A DNA stretch of 64,000 bases from the NCBI GenBank assembly GCA_964408085.1, contig CAYOYB010000005.1, forward strand, positions 62,001-126,000, written 5' to 3'. The notes beneath the pieces were generated by a model. That model was given only the letters and a program-made list of their open reading frames with translations. It did no database searches and was not told the origin of the DNA. The stretch is from CAJLIR01 sp964408085 (lineage in GTDB: Bacteria > Bacillota_I > Bacilli_A > RF39 > UBA660). The position numbers and the translations under genes were made by a program. Positions 36,234 to 46,242 of the stretch are shown here, piece by piece (within the stretch, counting starts at the first letter, position 1; the number at the start of each line of letters is the position of its first letter).

Positions 36234-38348
36234 CTACTTTTTAACTACTAAACTATCATCAACTAAATCAAATATAACATTAGAATCAAATTCAATATTA
36301 CCTTTAATTATTTCGCTTGCTAATAAAGTCTCTAAATTTCTTGCTACAAATCTTTTAATAGGACGAGCTCCATACTTACTATCATAAGAAGAATTAATAA
36401 TATATTCTTTAGCTTTATCTGTAAGAGATATTTTTATTTTTTTATCATTTAAGCGTTTTTCTAAATCAGAAACAATTTTATCTAAAATATCATAAACAAT
36501 TTCTTTATTTAATGATTTAAAAATTATTATTTCATCAATACGATTAATAAATTCTGGTTTAAAAGTATGATTTAATTCATTCATAACTAATTCATCACTA
36601 TTAATAGCATTTTCTAAAATATATTCACTACCTAGATTAGATGTCATAATAATTATTGTATTTTTAAAGTCGACAGTTCTACCCTGTGAATCAGTTATAC
36701 GTCCATCATCTAATATTTGTAGTAATATGTTGAAGACATCTCGATGGGCTTTTTCTATTTCATCGAATAAAACAATACTATAAGGGTTTCGTCTCACTGC
36801 TTCTGTTAGTTGACCACCTTCATCATAACCTACATATCCAGGAGGAGCTCCAACTAATCTAGAAACTGAATGACTTTCCATATATTCACTCATATCAATG
36901 CGTACCATATGACGTTCATCATCAAATAATTCATAAGCCAGAGTTTTAGCAACTTCTGTTTTTCCAACACCTGTTGGTCCTAAGAAAATAAATGAACCAA
37001 TTGGTCGATTAGGATCTTTAATTCCTGCTCGAGCACGAATGATGGCCTCACTTACTAAAGTCAATGCTTCATTTTGTCCCATTACTCTTTTTTGCATATT
37101 TTCTTTTAAATGTAATAATTTTTCACGTTCACTACCTACTAATTTACTAATAGGTATATTGGTCCATTTTGAAATAATAGACGCAATACTTTCATCATCA
37201 ACTGTATCGCTTAAAATATCAGAACGATCATTTTTGCGAAGTTCTTCTAATTCTACTTCTAACTTTGGAATAATACCATGTTTAAGTCTAGCAGAAGTCT
37301 CTAAGTCATAATTATTCTCAGCAGTTTCTAATTTGAATCTTGAAGATTCAATCTCTTCCTTTTTTTTGCTTATTTTATCATTAATATCTTTTTCTGCTTC
37401 CCAATCACTACGTAATTTTTTTTCTTGTTCCTTTAAAGCAACAAGTTCATCATCTATTTCTTTAACACGATTTTTAGAAATTTCATCTTTTTCTTTTTTT
37501 AAAGCCTCTTTTTCTACTTCTAACTGCATAATTTTTCTTGTTAAAGTATCAAGAGCAACAGGTACTGAATCCATCTGAACCTTGATTGTTGCACAGGCCT
37601 CATCTACTAAATCAATAGCTTTGTCTGGTAAAAAACGACTAGTTATATATCTATCTGATAATGTTGCAGCTGCAACTAAAGCGTTATCTTTAATATTAAC
37701 TCCATGGTAAACCTCAAATCTTTGTTTTAATCCGCGCAAAATTGTTATTGTATCTAAAACTGTTGGCTCACTAACTTGAACTTTTTGAAAACGCCTTTCT
37801 AAAGCACCATCTTTTTCAATATATTTTCTATATTCATTTAGGGTTGTTGCTCCAATACAATGAATTTCACCACGAGCAAGCATTGGTTTTAACATATTTC
37901 CAGCATCCATCGCACCTTCTAATGCTCCAGCTCCAACAATCATATGAATTTCATCAATAAACATAATGATTTCGCCATCAGATTCTTTAACTTTCTTTAA
38001 AACCGCTTTTAAACGATCTTCAAATTCACCACGATATTTTGCACCAGCTATCAAGGCACCCATATCAAGTTCCCAAATTGTTTTATTCTTTAGACTTGCA
38101 GGAACATCATTTTTTATAATTCTTTGAGCTAAACCTTCAACAATCGCTGTTTTACCAACTCCTGGTTCTCCAATTAAAACAGGATTATTTTTTGTTTTAC
38201 GCGATAATATTCTTGTAATACTACGAATTTCTTCATCACGTCCAATTACTGGATCAACCTTACCATCTTTAACACTTTCAGTGATATTACGACCATATTT
38301 TGTTAAAACATCTTCTAAATTTTCTTGATAAGGATTTTGTCCATTCAT
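36234..38348 (-). CDS. clpB: ClpB disaggregase lacking the N-terminal domain
   Basis: 704 residues. AAA1 begins at once (Walker A GEPGVGKT near 61-68), then the coiled-coil middle domain (about 265-390) and AAA2 (GPTGVGKT near 460; GYVGYDEGG). The usual about 150-residue Clp-N domain is absent, as in mollicute ClpB. It refolds aggregates with DnaK after heat stress. I chose the ATG at 38348, seven bases after GGAGG; the longer upstream frame has no ribosome site. The middle domain marks it as ClpB rather than ClpC. Confidence 0.92.
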   Translation of the reverse strand: MNGQNPYQENLEDVLTKYGRNITESVKDGKVDPVIGRDEEIRSITRILSRKTKNNPVLIGEPGVGKTAIVEGLAQRIIKNDVPASLKNKTIWELDMGALIAGAKYRGEFEDRLKAVLKKVKESDGEIIMFIDEIHMIVGAGALEGAMDAGNMLKPMLARGEIHCIGATTLNEYRKYIEKDGALERRFQKVQVSEPTVLDTITILRGLKQRFEVYHGVNIKDNALVAAATLSDRYITSRFLPDKAIDLVDEACATIKVQMDSVPVALDTLTRKIMQLEVEKEALKKEKDEISKNRVKEIDDELVALKEQEKKLRSDWEAEKDINDKISKKKEEIESSRFKLETAENNYDLETSARLKHGIIPKLEVELEELRKNDRSDILSDTVDDESIASIISKWTNIPISKLVGSEREKLLHLKENMQKRVMGQNEALTLVSEAIIRARAGIKDPNRPIGSFIFLGPTGVGKTEVAKTLAYELFDDERHMVRIDMSEYMESHSVSRLVGAPPGYVGYDEGGQLTEAVRRNPYSIVLFDEIEKAHRDVFNILLQILDDGRITDSQGRTVDFKNTIIIMTSNLGSEYILENAINSDELVMNELNHTFKPEFINRIDEIIIFKSLNKEIVYDILDKIVSDLEKRLNDKKIKISLTDKAKEYIINSSYDSKYGARPIKRFVARNLETLLASEIIKGNIEFDSNVIFDLVDDSLVVKK

Positions 38349-38380
38349 GAATATCCCTCCTTCTCTTATTTTATCAAAAA

Positions 38381-38403
38381 AGTGAATGTTTATTCCATTC
38401 ACT
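38381..38403 (-). promoter_or_regulatory. terminator-like hairpin in the clpB leader
   Basis: AGTGAATG/CATTCACT perfect stem followed by TTTTTTG on the minus strand, between the promoter and the ribosome site of clpB. It could act as an attenuator or an RNA thermosensor-like element. Confidence 0.5.
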
Positions 38404-38407
38404 ACTA

Positions 38408-38448
38408 ATTATACTCGATTTTTAGCACTTGTCAAGTGTGAGTGCTAA
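38408..38448 (-). promoter_or_regulatory. clpB promoter with CIRCE operator (HrcA site)
   Basis: TTAGCACTT-N9-GAGTGCTAA at 38422-38448 matches CIRCE (TTAGCACTC-N9-GAGTGCTAA) at 17 of 18 positions. The -35 TTGACA (38435-38430) lies inside the operator and TATAAT is at 38413-38408 with a 16-base spacer. Bound HrcA would occlude the promoter; heat relieves it. Confidence 0.92.
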
Positions 38449-38491
38449 AAAGTTGTAATTATTAATTAATCTTCAATATTCAATAAGAACT

Positions 38492-39454
38492 TTATCTTAT
38501 AATTCTATCGTTATTAATTAACTCTGTCATATTTTGTGCATATCTAAAAAACAAATCTGTACATATTGAATAATAATTATTCAATATGTTTATTAGCGAT
38601 TCTTTAGACAAACCTTTAACTGTATAATTTTGTTTGCCATTATCTTTACTTAATAAATAGAACATAGGTGATAACCCAGGATAATCTATTAATATTAAAT
38701 CTACAAGATCTTTTTTATCTTCCCTATTTATAAACAAAGCGGGTTTTATATAATTCATGTTTTTCTCATTTAATTGGAATTTATAAATTAAATATGAAAA
38801 ATAATAATCTATATCAGCAAACCTAGTAAAATCATTTCTCATATCCAACAAACTAAATACATATTCTAATTTTTCTAAAAAAACTTGGGTATCACTCGCT
38901 CCTCGTTCTATTAATGATTTCTTCATAATATTATATAACTTATCAATTGAATGACTATTATAATAAATATCATAATCAATTTCCTTATCGTAGTAATTTA
39001 TAATCTTATCGGCTTCCTCTAATTTTTCATCAAATATTGGATTATTTCTTTCTATGAAATCATAAGTATGACTTTTCATTTTAACCCTAGTAGTATCATA
39101 ACTTATTGTTGGATCTAATGATAAATATTTACCTTTTTCATATTCAACCATCAATTTAACATGTGAATATTTAATGGGTTTTTCTTTTATAATCTCACTT
39201 TTAAATCCAAATATAGATAAAGCATCCTGTAGCGCTCTAACCGTTGTATAACAAACTATTTCAAATTCATCAACACTACTAAGATTTATCTCTTTATTAT
39301 ATATCTTATCTTTTTGTTCTTCATTAGCATAATAGTATCTAGAATCGTATGAAAAATTTTTACAAATGTATAAATATATCCAACGTACTTTAGTAAAATT
39401 ATCAAAATCTTTTCCTTCTATACCATTTACTATTTCCTCATACATGTTTTTCAT
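38492..39454 (-). CDS. transglutaminase-like fold protein
   Basis: 320 residues. The N-terminal third looks like a transglutaminase/protease core: Cys in 'EIVCYTTVRALQDAL' (about 67), His in 'YSHVKLMVEY' (about 103), and Asp in 'LSLDPTISYD' (about 119). The C-terminal two thirds are helical and unique. It is cytoplasmic, with no signal peptide. ATG follows AAGGGTGATAAT. A terminator follows at 39519-39545 of the preceding unit. The substrate is unknown. Confidence 0.6.
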   Translation of the reverse strand: MKNMYEEIVNGIEGKDFDNFTKVRWIYLYICKNFSYDSRYYYANEEQKDKIYNKEINLSSVDEFEIVCYTTVRALQDALSIFGFKSEIIKEKPIKYSHVKLMVEYEKGKYLSLDPTISYDTTRVKMKSHTYDFIERNNPIFDEKLEEADKIINYYDKEIDYDIYYNSHSIDKLYNIMKKSLIERGASDTQVFLEKLEYVFSLLDMRNDFTRFADIDYYFSYLIYKFQLNEKNMNYIKPALFINREDKKDLVDLILIDYPGLSPMFYLLSKDNGKQNYTVKGLSKESLINILNNYYSICTDLFFRYAQNMTELINNDRIIR

Positions 39455-39518
39455 ATTATCACCCTTAGAAATTCTAAGTATATTATAACATTAAAAAAAT
39501 GAAAAATGCAAATAAAAA

Positions 39519-39545
39519 AACATTGAGATATTTTCAATGTTTTTC
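39519..39545 (-). terminator. terminator after fhs
   Basis: AAACATTGA/TCAATGTTT hairpin followed by a T-run on the minus strand. It lies between the fhs 3' end and the transglutaminase-like gene. Confidence 0.7.
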
Positions 39546-39569
39546 CTTTAAAATTATTATCAAAATATT

Positions 39570-41177
39570 CTATATTAATCCAGAAATACTTAATTCATCA
39601 TCAATTTTGATATTATATAAATTAGCGTTTTCTCCTAATCCAGGTAGTGTTAAAATATTAGATAAATAAGCAACAATAAAACCAGCTCCACTTTTCACTT
39701 TAATATCTTTAATTGTAATATCAAAATTATCAATTACTCCTACTTTTTTATCATCATCAGATAAAGAATAAGGCGTTTTAGCTATGCAAATAGGTAAACC
39801 ATCAAAACCAGCATTTTCTAATTCTCGAATTTTTTCTAAAACATCTTCACTATATAAAATATTTGTAGCTCGATATATTTCCTTACAAATAATATTTATT
39901 TTATCTTGAATTTTTGCTTCTAAATTATATAAAGGTTTAAATTCTTTTTGAATATTAGCCATTTCTATGACTTTATTAGCTAATCCTATAGCGCCTTCAC
40001 TACCACTTGTATATGCATCAACAGTTATACATTCACAATTTTTTTCTAAACAATAATTCTTAATAAATTCTATTTCTGCATCTAAATCTGTATTAAATTT
40101 GTTAATACAAACAACAACATTATCTAAATATTTTCGCATATTATCAAGATGTATACCTAAAATTTTAATTCCTTGTTCTAAAGAATCATGACCATTATAT
40201 TTTAAGCTCCTAACAGTCGCATTAAGTACAATTACTTGAGGCTTTAAATTTCCAACTCTACATTTAATATCGAAAAATTTTTCAGCACCTAAATCTGAAC
40301 CAAATCCCGCTTCTGTTACTACGTAATCAGCCAAATTTAAGGTCATTTTTGTAGCTATTAAAGAATTACAACCATGCGCAATATTCGCAAATGGTCCACC
40401 ATGAATAATAACAGGATTGTGTTCTAAAGTTTGAACTAAATTCGGTTTTATAGCGTCTTTTAATAATAAGACTAAACTATCAACACATTTTAAATCTCTA
40501 GCAAATATAGGTTTATCATCAATATTATAAGCAATTAATATATTACCTAATCTTTTTCTTAAATCAGTTATATCACTAGCTAAACATAAAATAGCCATAA
40601 TTTCACTAGCTGCTGTTATATTAAAATTTTCTGTAATTGAAATATCCTTATAACCTATTTTAATATTTCTTAAAAAGCGATCATTTATATCAACACAACG
40701 ATTAAAAACAATTTTATTTATATCAATATTCAATTTGTTACCATAAAAAATATGATTATCAATAGCTGCTGCAAGCAAATTATTACATGTCGTAATTGCA
40801 TGCATATCACCAGTAAAATGCAAATTAATATCATCAGATGGGATAACTTGAGCTAAACCACCACCAGTTGCCCCTCCTTTAAGTCCAAAAACTGGTCCAA
40901 GTGAAGGTTCTCTTAAAACAACAATACTTTTTTTCCCTAATTTACATATAGCATCATTAAGACCAATACTGATAGTGGTTTTTCCTTCACCATAAGGTGT
41001 TGGATTAATAGAGGTTACTAAAATCAATTTACTATTATTATTTTTTTTACTTAATAAATTTAAAGATAACTTAGCTTTATAATTACCATATAATTCATAG
41101 TCATCACTTGTCAAATTAATTTTTTTAGCAATCTCATCTATTTTTAAGCAATCATTATCTACTTTTGCATTATTCAT
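39570..41177 (-). CDS. fhs: formate-tetrahydrofolate ligase
   Basis: 535 residues, slightly short of the usual about 555. It makes 10-formyl-THF from formate, ATP and THF for purine and fMet synthesis. The ATP site is TPYGEGKTT (about 56-64). Other conserved blocks are 'EPSLGPVFGLKGGATGGG' and 'TEAGFGSDLGAEKF', and 'GGPFANIAHGCNS' for folate. ATG follows GGTGGTGATAAA. The full-length core is present and no break is seen. Confidence 0.95.
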   Translation of the reverse strand: MNNAKVDNDCLKIDEIAKKINLTSDDYELYGNYKAKLSLNLLSKKNNNSKLILVTSINPTPYGEGKTTISIGLNDAICKLGKKSIVVLREPSLGPVFGLKGGATGGGLAQVIPSDDINLHFTGDMHAITTCNNLLAAAIDNHIFYGNKLNIDINKIVFNRCVDINDRFLRNIKIGYKDISITENFNITAASEIMAILCLASDITDLRKRLGNILIAYNIDDKPIFARDLKCVDSLVLLLKDAIKPNLVQTLEHNPVIIHGGPFANIAHGCNSLIATKMTLNLADYVVTEAGFGSDLGAEKFFDIKCRVGNLKPQVIVLNATVRSLKYNGHDSLEQGIKILGIHLDNMRKYLDNVVVCINKFNTDLDAEIEFIKNYCLEKNCECITVDAYTSGSEGAIGLANKVIEMANIQKEFKPLYNLEAKIQDKINIICKEIYRATNILYSEDVLEKIRELENAGFDGLPICIAKTPYSLSDDDKKVGVIDNFDITIKDIKVKSGAGFIVAYLSNILTLPGLGENANLYNIKIDDELSISGLI

Positions 41178-41226
41178 TTTATCACCACCAACATTATATT
41201 AAAGAAAAATGCTTTAATTAGTAATT

Positions 41227-41571
41227 TTAAGCATTATCTTCATGAATTTTATCGATTATATTTTCTATATTTTTGCCATATTCAATTGATTCATCATAAA
41301 CAAAGGTAAGTTCAGGAATATGACGAATATCAATTCTATCAGCTAACTCTCTTCTAATAAAACCACTGGCATTATTTAAAGCATCAACTGTATTTTTTAT
41401 TTTTTCTTTATCAAAAACTGTTACATAAACTTTTGCAAAACTTAAATCATTTGTTACCTTACAATCAGTTACTGTTACAAATTTTATATCCTCATCCTTA
41501 ATTTCTGTTGCTAAAATATAACTAATTTGTTTAACCATTTCACTAGCAATTCTCTCAATTTTAACGCTCAT
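41227..41571 (-). CDS. rbfA: ribosome-binding factor A
   Basis: 114 residues with the RbfA KH-like fold: the N terminus 'VKIERIASEMVKQIS' (start), 'VTVTDCKVTNDLSFAKVYV', and 'LTFVYDESIEYG' near the end. It assists 16S 5'-end maturation of the 30S subunit. I chose the ATG at 41571, just after AGAGGTGATTTT, over the ATG 13 codons upstream. Confidence 0.93.
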   Translation of the reverse strand: MSVKIERIASEMVKQISYILATEIKDEDIKFVTVTDCKVTNDLSFAKVYVTVFDKEKIKNTVDALNNASGFIRRELADRIDIRHIPELTFVYDESIEYGKNIENIIDKIHEDNA

Positions 41572-41621
41572 AAAATCACCTCTTCTAACTTTATTATAGC
41601 ATGCAACCAACGTCTTAGCAA

Positions 41622-41648
41622 TCTAAAAGGAAGTTTTAAAACTTCCTT
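41622..41648 (-). terminator. terminator after yebC
   Basis: Perfect GGAAGTTTTAAAACTTCC palindrome followed by TTTTAG on the minus strand, between yebC and rbfA. Confidence 0.7.
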
Positions 41649-41654
41649 GACATA

Positions 41655-42371
41655 TTATAATTCGACATTATGATAAACATTTTGGACATCTTCAACATCA
41701 TCTAATAAAGTAATTAAACGATTAAACATTTCTAAATCTTCACCTTCTAATTTAACTTTATCCTTAGGTAACATTGTAATCTCGTCCATATCAAATTGAA
41801 CATCTGGTAAAACACTTAAAATAGCTTCTTTTATCTTAAAATTGTCTTGAGGTTCACCATATAAAACGATTGAATCATCTTCTAATTCCATATCAACATT
41901 ATCAATATCATGTTCAATCAAAGCATCTAAAGTTTGTTCTTCAGTTAAGCCTTTAAAACTAATTATGCATAAATTATCATAATTATAAGTAATACTACCC
42001 ATACTACCCATTTTACATTTTGTTTTATTTAATGCTGCTCTAACTGAACTAATTGAACGATTAACATTATCAGTTAAACAATCAACAATAATAGTAGATC
42101 CAGCTGGACCAAATACCTCATAACGAACTGAATCATAAGATTCATCTGCACCACTATTAACTTTATCTATAGCTCTTTTTATAATATCAGCAGGGACTTG
42201 ATCCTTTTTTGCCCTTTCAATTAATCTTTTAAGTGCTGCATTACTAGTTGTCTCTGTACCACCTGTTTTAGCTGCTTGATATATTTCTCTAGCATACATC
42301 GAATATAATTTACCTCTAGCTGCACCTGTTTTTTGAATACTAGCTTTTCTTACCTCATAAGCTCTTCCCAT
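41655..42371 (-). CDS. yebC: YebC/PmpR-family translation or transcription factor
   Basis: 238 residues, full length. It begins with a basic N terminus (GRAYEVRKASIQKTGAARGK) typical of the YebC-I/PmpR type, followed by 'AKTGGTETTSNAALKRLIERAK' (split: KTGGTETTSN, LKRLIERAK) and 'YEVFGPAGSTIIVDC'. Family members resolve stalled ribosomes or act as regulators. ATG follows AAAGGTGATTTT. Confidence 0.92.
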   Translation of the reverse strand: MGRAYEVRKASIQKTGAARGKLYSMYAREIYQAAKTGGTETTSNAALKRLIERAKKDQVPADIIKRAIDKVNSGADESYDSVRYEVFGPAGSTIIVDCLTDNVNRSISSVRAALNKTKCKMGSMGSITYNYDNLCIISFKGLTEEQTLDALIEHDIDNVDMELEDDSIVLYGEPQDNFKIKEAILSVLPDVQFDMDEITMLPKDKVKLEGEDLEMFNRLITLLDDVEDVQNVYHNVEL

Positions 42372-42432
42372 AAAATCACCTTTTCTATAAATTATATTTT
42401 TATTTTACTTTAATTATTAAAAATATGCAAGC

Positions 42433-44400
42433 CTATCTTCTTTTATCTATTAATTCATAATAAGATGCTACATATCTTTCATAATCCAACCCCTGCTTTT
42501 CACTGGATATTGCAACACGTTCATAATTTTCATATTTCTCCCTATTAATTTTAATAATTGGAATATTAAATTTTTTAGCAAATTTAATATCAACAGGTGT
42601 TACTTTATCAAATGCAACAACATAACTAGGTTTTAAAGTTTTAGATAAATACTTTGTATTATCAGTTTTAACCTGATAAATGATTTCATTATAACTATCA
42701 GTGTCTTTAATTAAACTAGCAGGAGTATATAACTTATTTGGTTTATCAGTAGCAATACCACTTTCCTTCTTATAAAATGAATTGGAATCCATATTATAAA
42801 TATGAACAAATCCATCAACATCAAGATTATTAAAACCCACAACAAGCATATCACTAGAATCATTATAAAAAATCATCTTTAAATTGCTGATAAGACTCAT
42901 TGAAGTACCATCACGAAAATCATAATTTTCAAAAATATTATCAATATTATATACATTTGACTTTACTACGGAAGTATTATGAATTAATAAATAAAATGGT
43001 TCACCATTAAACTCATAAATATCAACTCCATATAAAGAAGATAATTCTTTATTTTTTTGCTTTTCAATTTTTTTACAATCAACTAAACTATCATTAATTA
43101 AACTATACGATTTTTGTCTAGAGGCAAAAAAGTCATCATAATATTCTTCTACATAATTTTTATTCTTATCAAAACTATTATAGAAGTCAATATCAACTAT
43201 ACTATCACTATTCAATATTTTTAATAATCTTAAGTAATGTTCCATATTTTGGTCATTAATAACTTTTTGTTCAGTATTAAATTTAATTAGGTTTTCTAAA
43301 TCTAATTTAAAATTAACAATAATATCTTCATAATATCTATCAATCAAAATATTTTTAAATTCTAAACATGTCGCTTTCATAAAAGCTATTTTTAACTCAG
43401 TAATTTTATCAACATCATCTAGCTTTCTATTAAAAAACACCCTATCAATATCATAACAAAGATCCTCATCCAAGTTAGCATTTAAATCTAAATCAAATAA
43501 TATTTGTTGATCAACAAGTTTATTACCATCAATTAAAGAATTTAAAATATCAGCATACTTCTTAAACATTCCTAAATCTTTGTTATAACTATTTATGATA
43601 TTATCATAATAAACTTTTCGTTTATTTTCTATATCTGATAAATATAATAAATTATTATTTTTCTGTAACGAATCCATCATAAAGTAATACTTTCTAATAT
43701 CTTCTTCATTAACTAGTTTTTCTATAAACCTTTTATCACTCAGAATTTCTTCACTAAAACTAACACCCTTAAAAATTAGTTCACTTATATCATATTTATC
43801 ATCTAAAATAAGATTTTTAAAATAGGAATTTTCTAATATAACTTCAATAGTTTTATTATCATAAAAATTTAAATCATCACTATTAATAAGCTTATTTTGA
43901 ATAATTTTATCAATATTTTCTTGGCTTTTTAAAAATTCATTTAAATTATCACAACAATAATATATTGTATAAAAAGATAAATGATTGGCAATTATATAAT
44001 CAAACATTTTTTGAACAAAGAAAATGCTTTTAGAACGAAAACTGAAATCACTTTCATCACAGCGGTCATATATTTGCTTTAAAATTTTCTCGTCTGTTAA
44101 AACATCATCAGCAATTTCATTTTCCAAATTTATTAACTCATATATTCGTGGATCAAACTTATCCGAATTAACTAACAAATCTATTCCTTGTTTATCTAAA
44201 AATATATCTAATAATTCTTTATCTAGTGATTCAACTAAGTAATTAAATACATAAGAATAAGAAGAATTAATAATTCGATTTTTTACTTTTTCATTAGATA
44301 AAAGTAATTTCTTTTTCTCTTTTGACAAACTTTTAACTTCATACCATAAATCTATATCATCATGTTCTAATAAGTTATTAATATAGTTATTATCTAACAT
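42433..44400 (-). CDS. large unknown protein of reduced Bacilli
   Basis: 655 residues. The first about 430 are helical, with repeating 'LL/IL..' motifs resembling degenerate repeats; residues 440-650 are alpha/beta. The end reads 'YVVAFDKVTPVDIKFAKKF' then 'NIPIIKIN', a Rossmann-like strand-loop-helix. No membrane segment and no catalytic motif I know. The start overlaps the rnc stop by 7 nt, so it is cotranscribed with rnc. The function is not known. Confidence 0.7.
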   Translation of the reverse strand: MLDNNYINNLLEHDDIDLWYEVKSLSKEKKKLLLSNEKVKNRIINSSYSYVFNYLVESLDKELLDIFLDKQGIDLLVNSDKFDPRIYELINLENEIADDVLTDEKILKQIYDRCDESDFSFRSKSIFFVQKMFDYIIANHLSFYTIYYCCDNLNEFLKSQENIDKIIQNKLINSDDLNFYDNKTIEVILENSYFKNLILDDKYDISELIFKGVSFSEEILSDKRFIEKLVNEEDIRKYYFMMDSLQKNNNLLYLSDIENKRKVYYDNIINSYNKDLGMFKKYADILNSLIDGNKLVDQQILFDLDLNANLDEDLCYDIDRVFFNRKLDDVDKITELKIAFMKATCLEFKNILIDRYYEDIIVNFKLDLENLIKFNTEQKVINDQNMEHYLRLLKILNSDSIVDIDFYNSFDKNKNYVEEYYDDFFASRQKSYSLINDSLVDCKKIEKQKNKELSSLYGVDIYEFNGEPFYLLIHNTSVVKSNVYNIDNIFENYDFRDGTSMSLISNLKMIFYNDSSDMLVVGFNNLDVDGFVHIYNMDSNSFYKKESGIATDKPNKLYTPASLIKDTDSYNEIIYQVKTDNTKYLSKTLKPSYVVAFDKVTPVDIKFAKKFNIPIIKINREKYENYERVAISSEKQGLDYERYVASYYELIDKRR

Positions 44401-45056
44401 TTATATTGACACCTACTTAATGCATCTTTAGCCGCATTTTGTTCTGCTTCTTTTTTACTATGCGCTATTCCTTTTCCATAAGTAACATCATCAATTTTTA
44501 CAATAACTGTAAAAGTTTTATTATGAGCTGGTCCTTCTTCATCAACAACAATATATTCTAAACTTCTTTTATCAGTTTGAACTAATTCTTGTAATACTGA
44601 CTTATAGTCATCAAAAAAATCTATTTCTTTATTTTCTATAATAGGAATAATATAAGTATAAATAAATTTTTTTACAGTTTCAATTCCCTTATCTAAAAAT
44701 AATGCGCCAATAAAAGCTTCAAAAATATCCGCAACAATCGCTTTTCTTACTTTACCACCATTTTCACTTTCACCTTTACCAAGCAATAAATATTCATTTA
44801 AATTTAATCTAAGTGAATATTCATAATTAGCATTTTCACAAACATAATGAGCTCTAAGCTTCGTCATTTTTCCTTCTTCTTCTTTTGTATTTAAATATAA
44901 ATACTCACTAATTATTAACTCTAAAACAGCATCACCTAAATACTCAAGTCTCTCATAACTTTCTACATTATGTTCATTCGCATATGAAGTATGTGTAAAT
45001 GCTGTTTTATAAATTTTTTTATTAATATCTATTTTTAAATCGTTTATGATGTTCAT
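44394..45056 (-). CDS. rnc: ribonuclease III
   Basis: 220 residues: the endonuclease domain with signature ERLEYLGDAVLE (about 37-48) and the downstream catalytic Asp/Glu in 'VADIFEAFIGALF', then a C-terminal dsRNA-binding domain ('GKGIAHSKKEAEQNAAKDAL'). It processes rRNA precursors and duplex RNAs, including sense-antisense pairs such as the candidate type I locus here. ATG follows GAAGGTGATAAG. Confidence 0.95.
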   Translation of the reverse strand: MNIINDLKIDINKKIYKTAFTHTSYANEHNVESYERLEYLGDAVLELIISEYLYLNTKEEEGKMTKLRAHYVCENANYEYSLRLNLNEYLLLGKGESENGGKVRKAIVADIFEAFIGALFLDKGIETVKKFIYTYIIPIIENKEIDFFDDYKSVLQELVQTDKRSLEYIVVDEEGPAHNKTFTVIVKIDDVTYGKGIAHSKKEAEQNAAKDALSRCQYKC

Positions 45057-45152
45057 CTTATCACCTTCATAAACATTATATCAAAAATCAAATCATTTTA
45101 ATATCTAATTTACATTTATTTCAATTTCTAGTATAATTGTAATGGTGTTAAT

Positions 45153-45371
45153 ATGAAATATATATTAATTGGACTTATCAATTTATATCAAATGATTCCT
45201 GGTCCTTGGCATAATTGTTGTAGACATATACCAACCTGCTCCAACTATGGTATTGACGCTATAAAAGAATATGGAGCTTTAAAAGGGACATATTTAACAA
45301 TCATTCGAATTTTAAAATGCAATCCACTATTTAAAGCTGGTTACGATCCAGTAAAAAAAAAGGAGAATTAA
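45153..45371 (+). CDS. yidD: membrane protein insertion efficiency factor YidD
   Basis: 72 residues with the family core 'CCRHIPTCSNYGIDAI' (conserved Cys) and 'RILKCNPLFKAGYDPV'. It is a membrane-associated helper of YidC. A TATAAT-type promoter lies at about 45133. It ends one base before the lipoprotein gene. Confidence 0.9.
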   Translation: MKYILIGLINLYQMIPGPWHNCCRHIPTCSNYGIDAIKEYGALKGTYLTIIRILKCNPLFKAGYDPVKKKEN

Positions 45372-45372
45372 A

Positions 45373-46242
45373 ATGAAAAAAATTATAACTTTATTATTAA
45401 CTACAGTAATATTACTTACAACTAATGGTTGTTTAAAAAGAGATAACCTAGAAGATATTGATATCTATACAACTAGTTATCCAATCGAATATATTACAAA
45501 TAGACTATATGGTGATCATAGTACTGTCAAAAGTATTTATCCAGATGGCATTATAATTAATCAATATAAATTGACTGATAAACAAATAAAAGATTATAGT
45601 GAGGCAAGTCTTTTTGTATTTAATGGTTTAGATACAGAAAAAGAATATGTAGCACCAATGTTTGAACATAATAAAAAAATAAAAATTATTGATACTACCC
45701 TTAGTATGGATTTTGAAAATGATATTGAAGAACTATGGCTAAACCCTTCTAATTTCTTAATGCTAGCTCAAAATATTAAAATTGGTCTTAATGAATATAT
45801 TAATAATCATTACTTAAAAAACGATATTGATGAAAATTATGAAGCTTTAAAAGTTGAAGTTTCTAATCTTGATGCTAAAATAAAATTAATGGTTGAAAGT
45901 TCGACTAACAAAACAATTGTTGTTGCTGATGACTTATTTAAATTTTTTGAAGATAAATATGGTTTAACAGTTATATCATTAGAAGAAAATGATAATTTAA
46001 CAGATAAAATAAAAGCAGATGTTGTTGATCTTATTAATAGTGGTGAGATAAGTTATATTTTTACTACTCAAAATAAAGATATTAATGATACAGTTAAAGA
46101 AATTCAAGCCGCAACTAATGTTGAGTTGGCTGAATTAAAAACAATTTCTAATTTAACAGAAGAAGAAAGAAGAAATAAAGACGACTACTTCACTTTAATG
46201 AATTATAATATAGAATTATTAAAACAAGAATTATATGACTAA
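45373..46242 (+). CDS. ZnuA/cluster-9 family lipoprotein with lost metal ligands
   Basis: 289 residues. A lipobox (TTNGC, lipidated Cys20) is followed by a metal-ABC substrate-binding fold: 'IYTTSYPIEYITNRLYGD', 'VFNGLDTEKEY', 'ELWLNP', 'EISYIFTTQ'. The usual ligands are missing. The 'dpHdye' His is INQYK, the 'HxWLDP' His is Glu (EELWLNP), and the 'vtfHdaf' His is Asp (VVADDLF). It may bind a different ligand or act as a structural partner. No permease or ATPase is adjacent. ATG follows AAAGGAGAATTAAA. Confidence 0.75.
   Translation: MKKIITLLLTTVILLTTNGCLKRDNLEDIDIYTTSYPIEYITNRLYGDHSTVKSIYPDGIIINQYKLTDKQIKDYSEASLFVFNGLDTEKEYVAPMFEHNKKIKIIDTTLSMDFENDIEELWLNPSNFLMLAQNIKIGLNEYINNHYLKNDIDENYEALKVEVSNLDAKIKLMVESSTNKTIVVADDLFKFFEDKYGLTVISLEENDNLTDKIKADVVDLINSGEISYIFTTQNKDINDTVKEIQAATNVELAELKTISNLTEEERRNKDDYFTLMNYNIELLKQELYD

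Noticed and set aside
37039..37578. Two plus-strand open frames inside clpB
   Set aside because: Antisense shadows of a conserved gene with no initiation signals.
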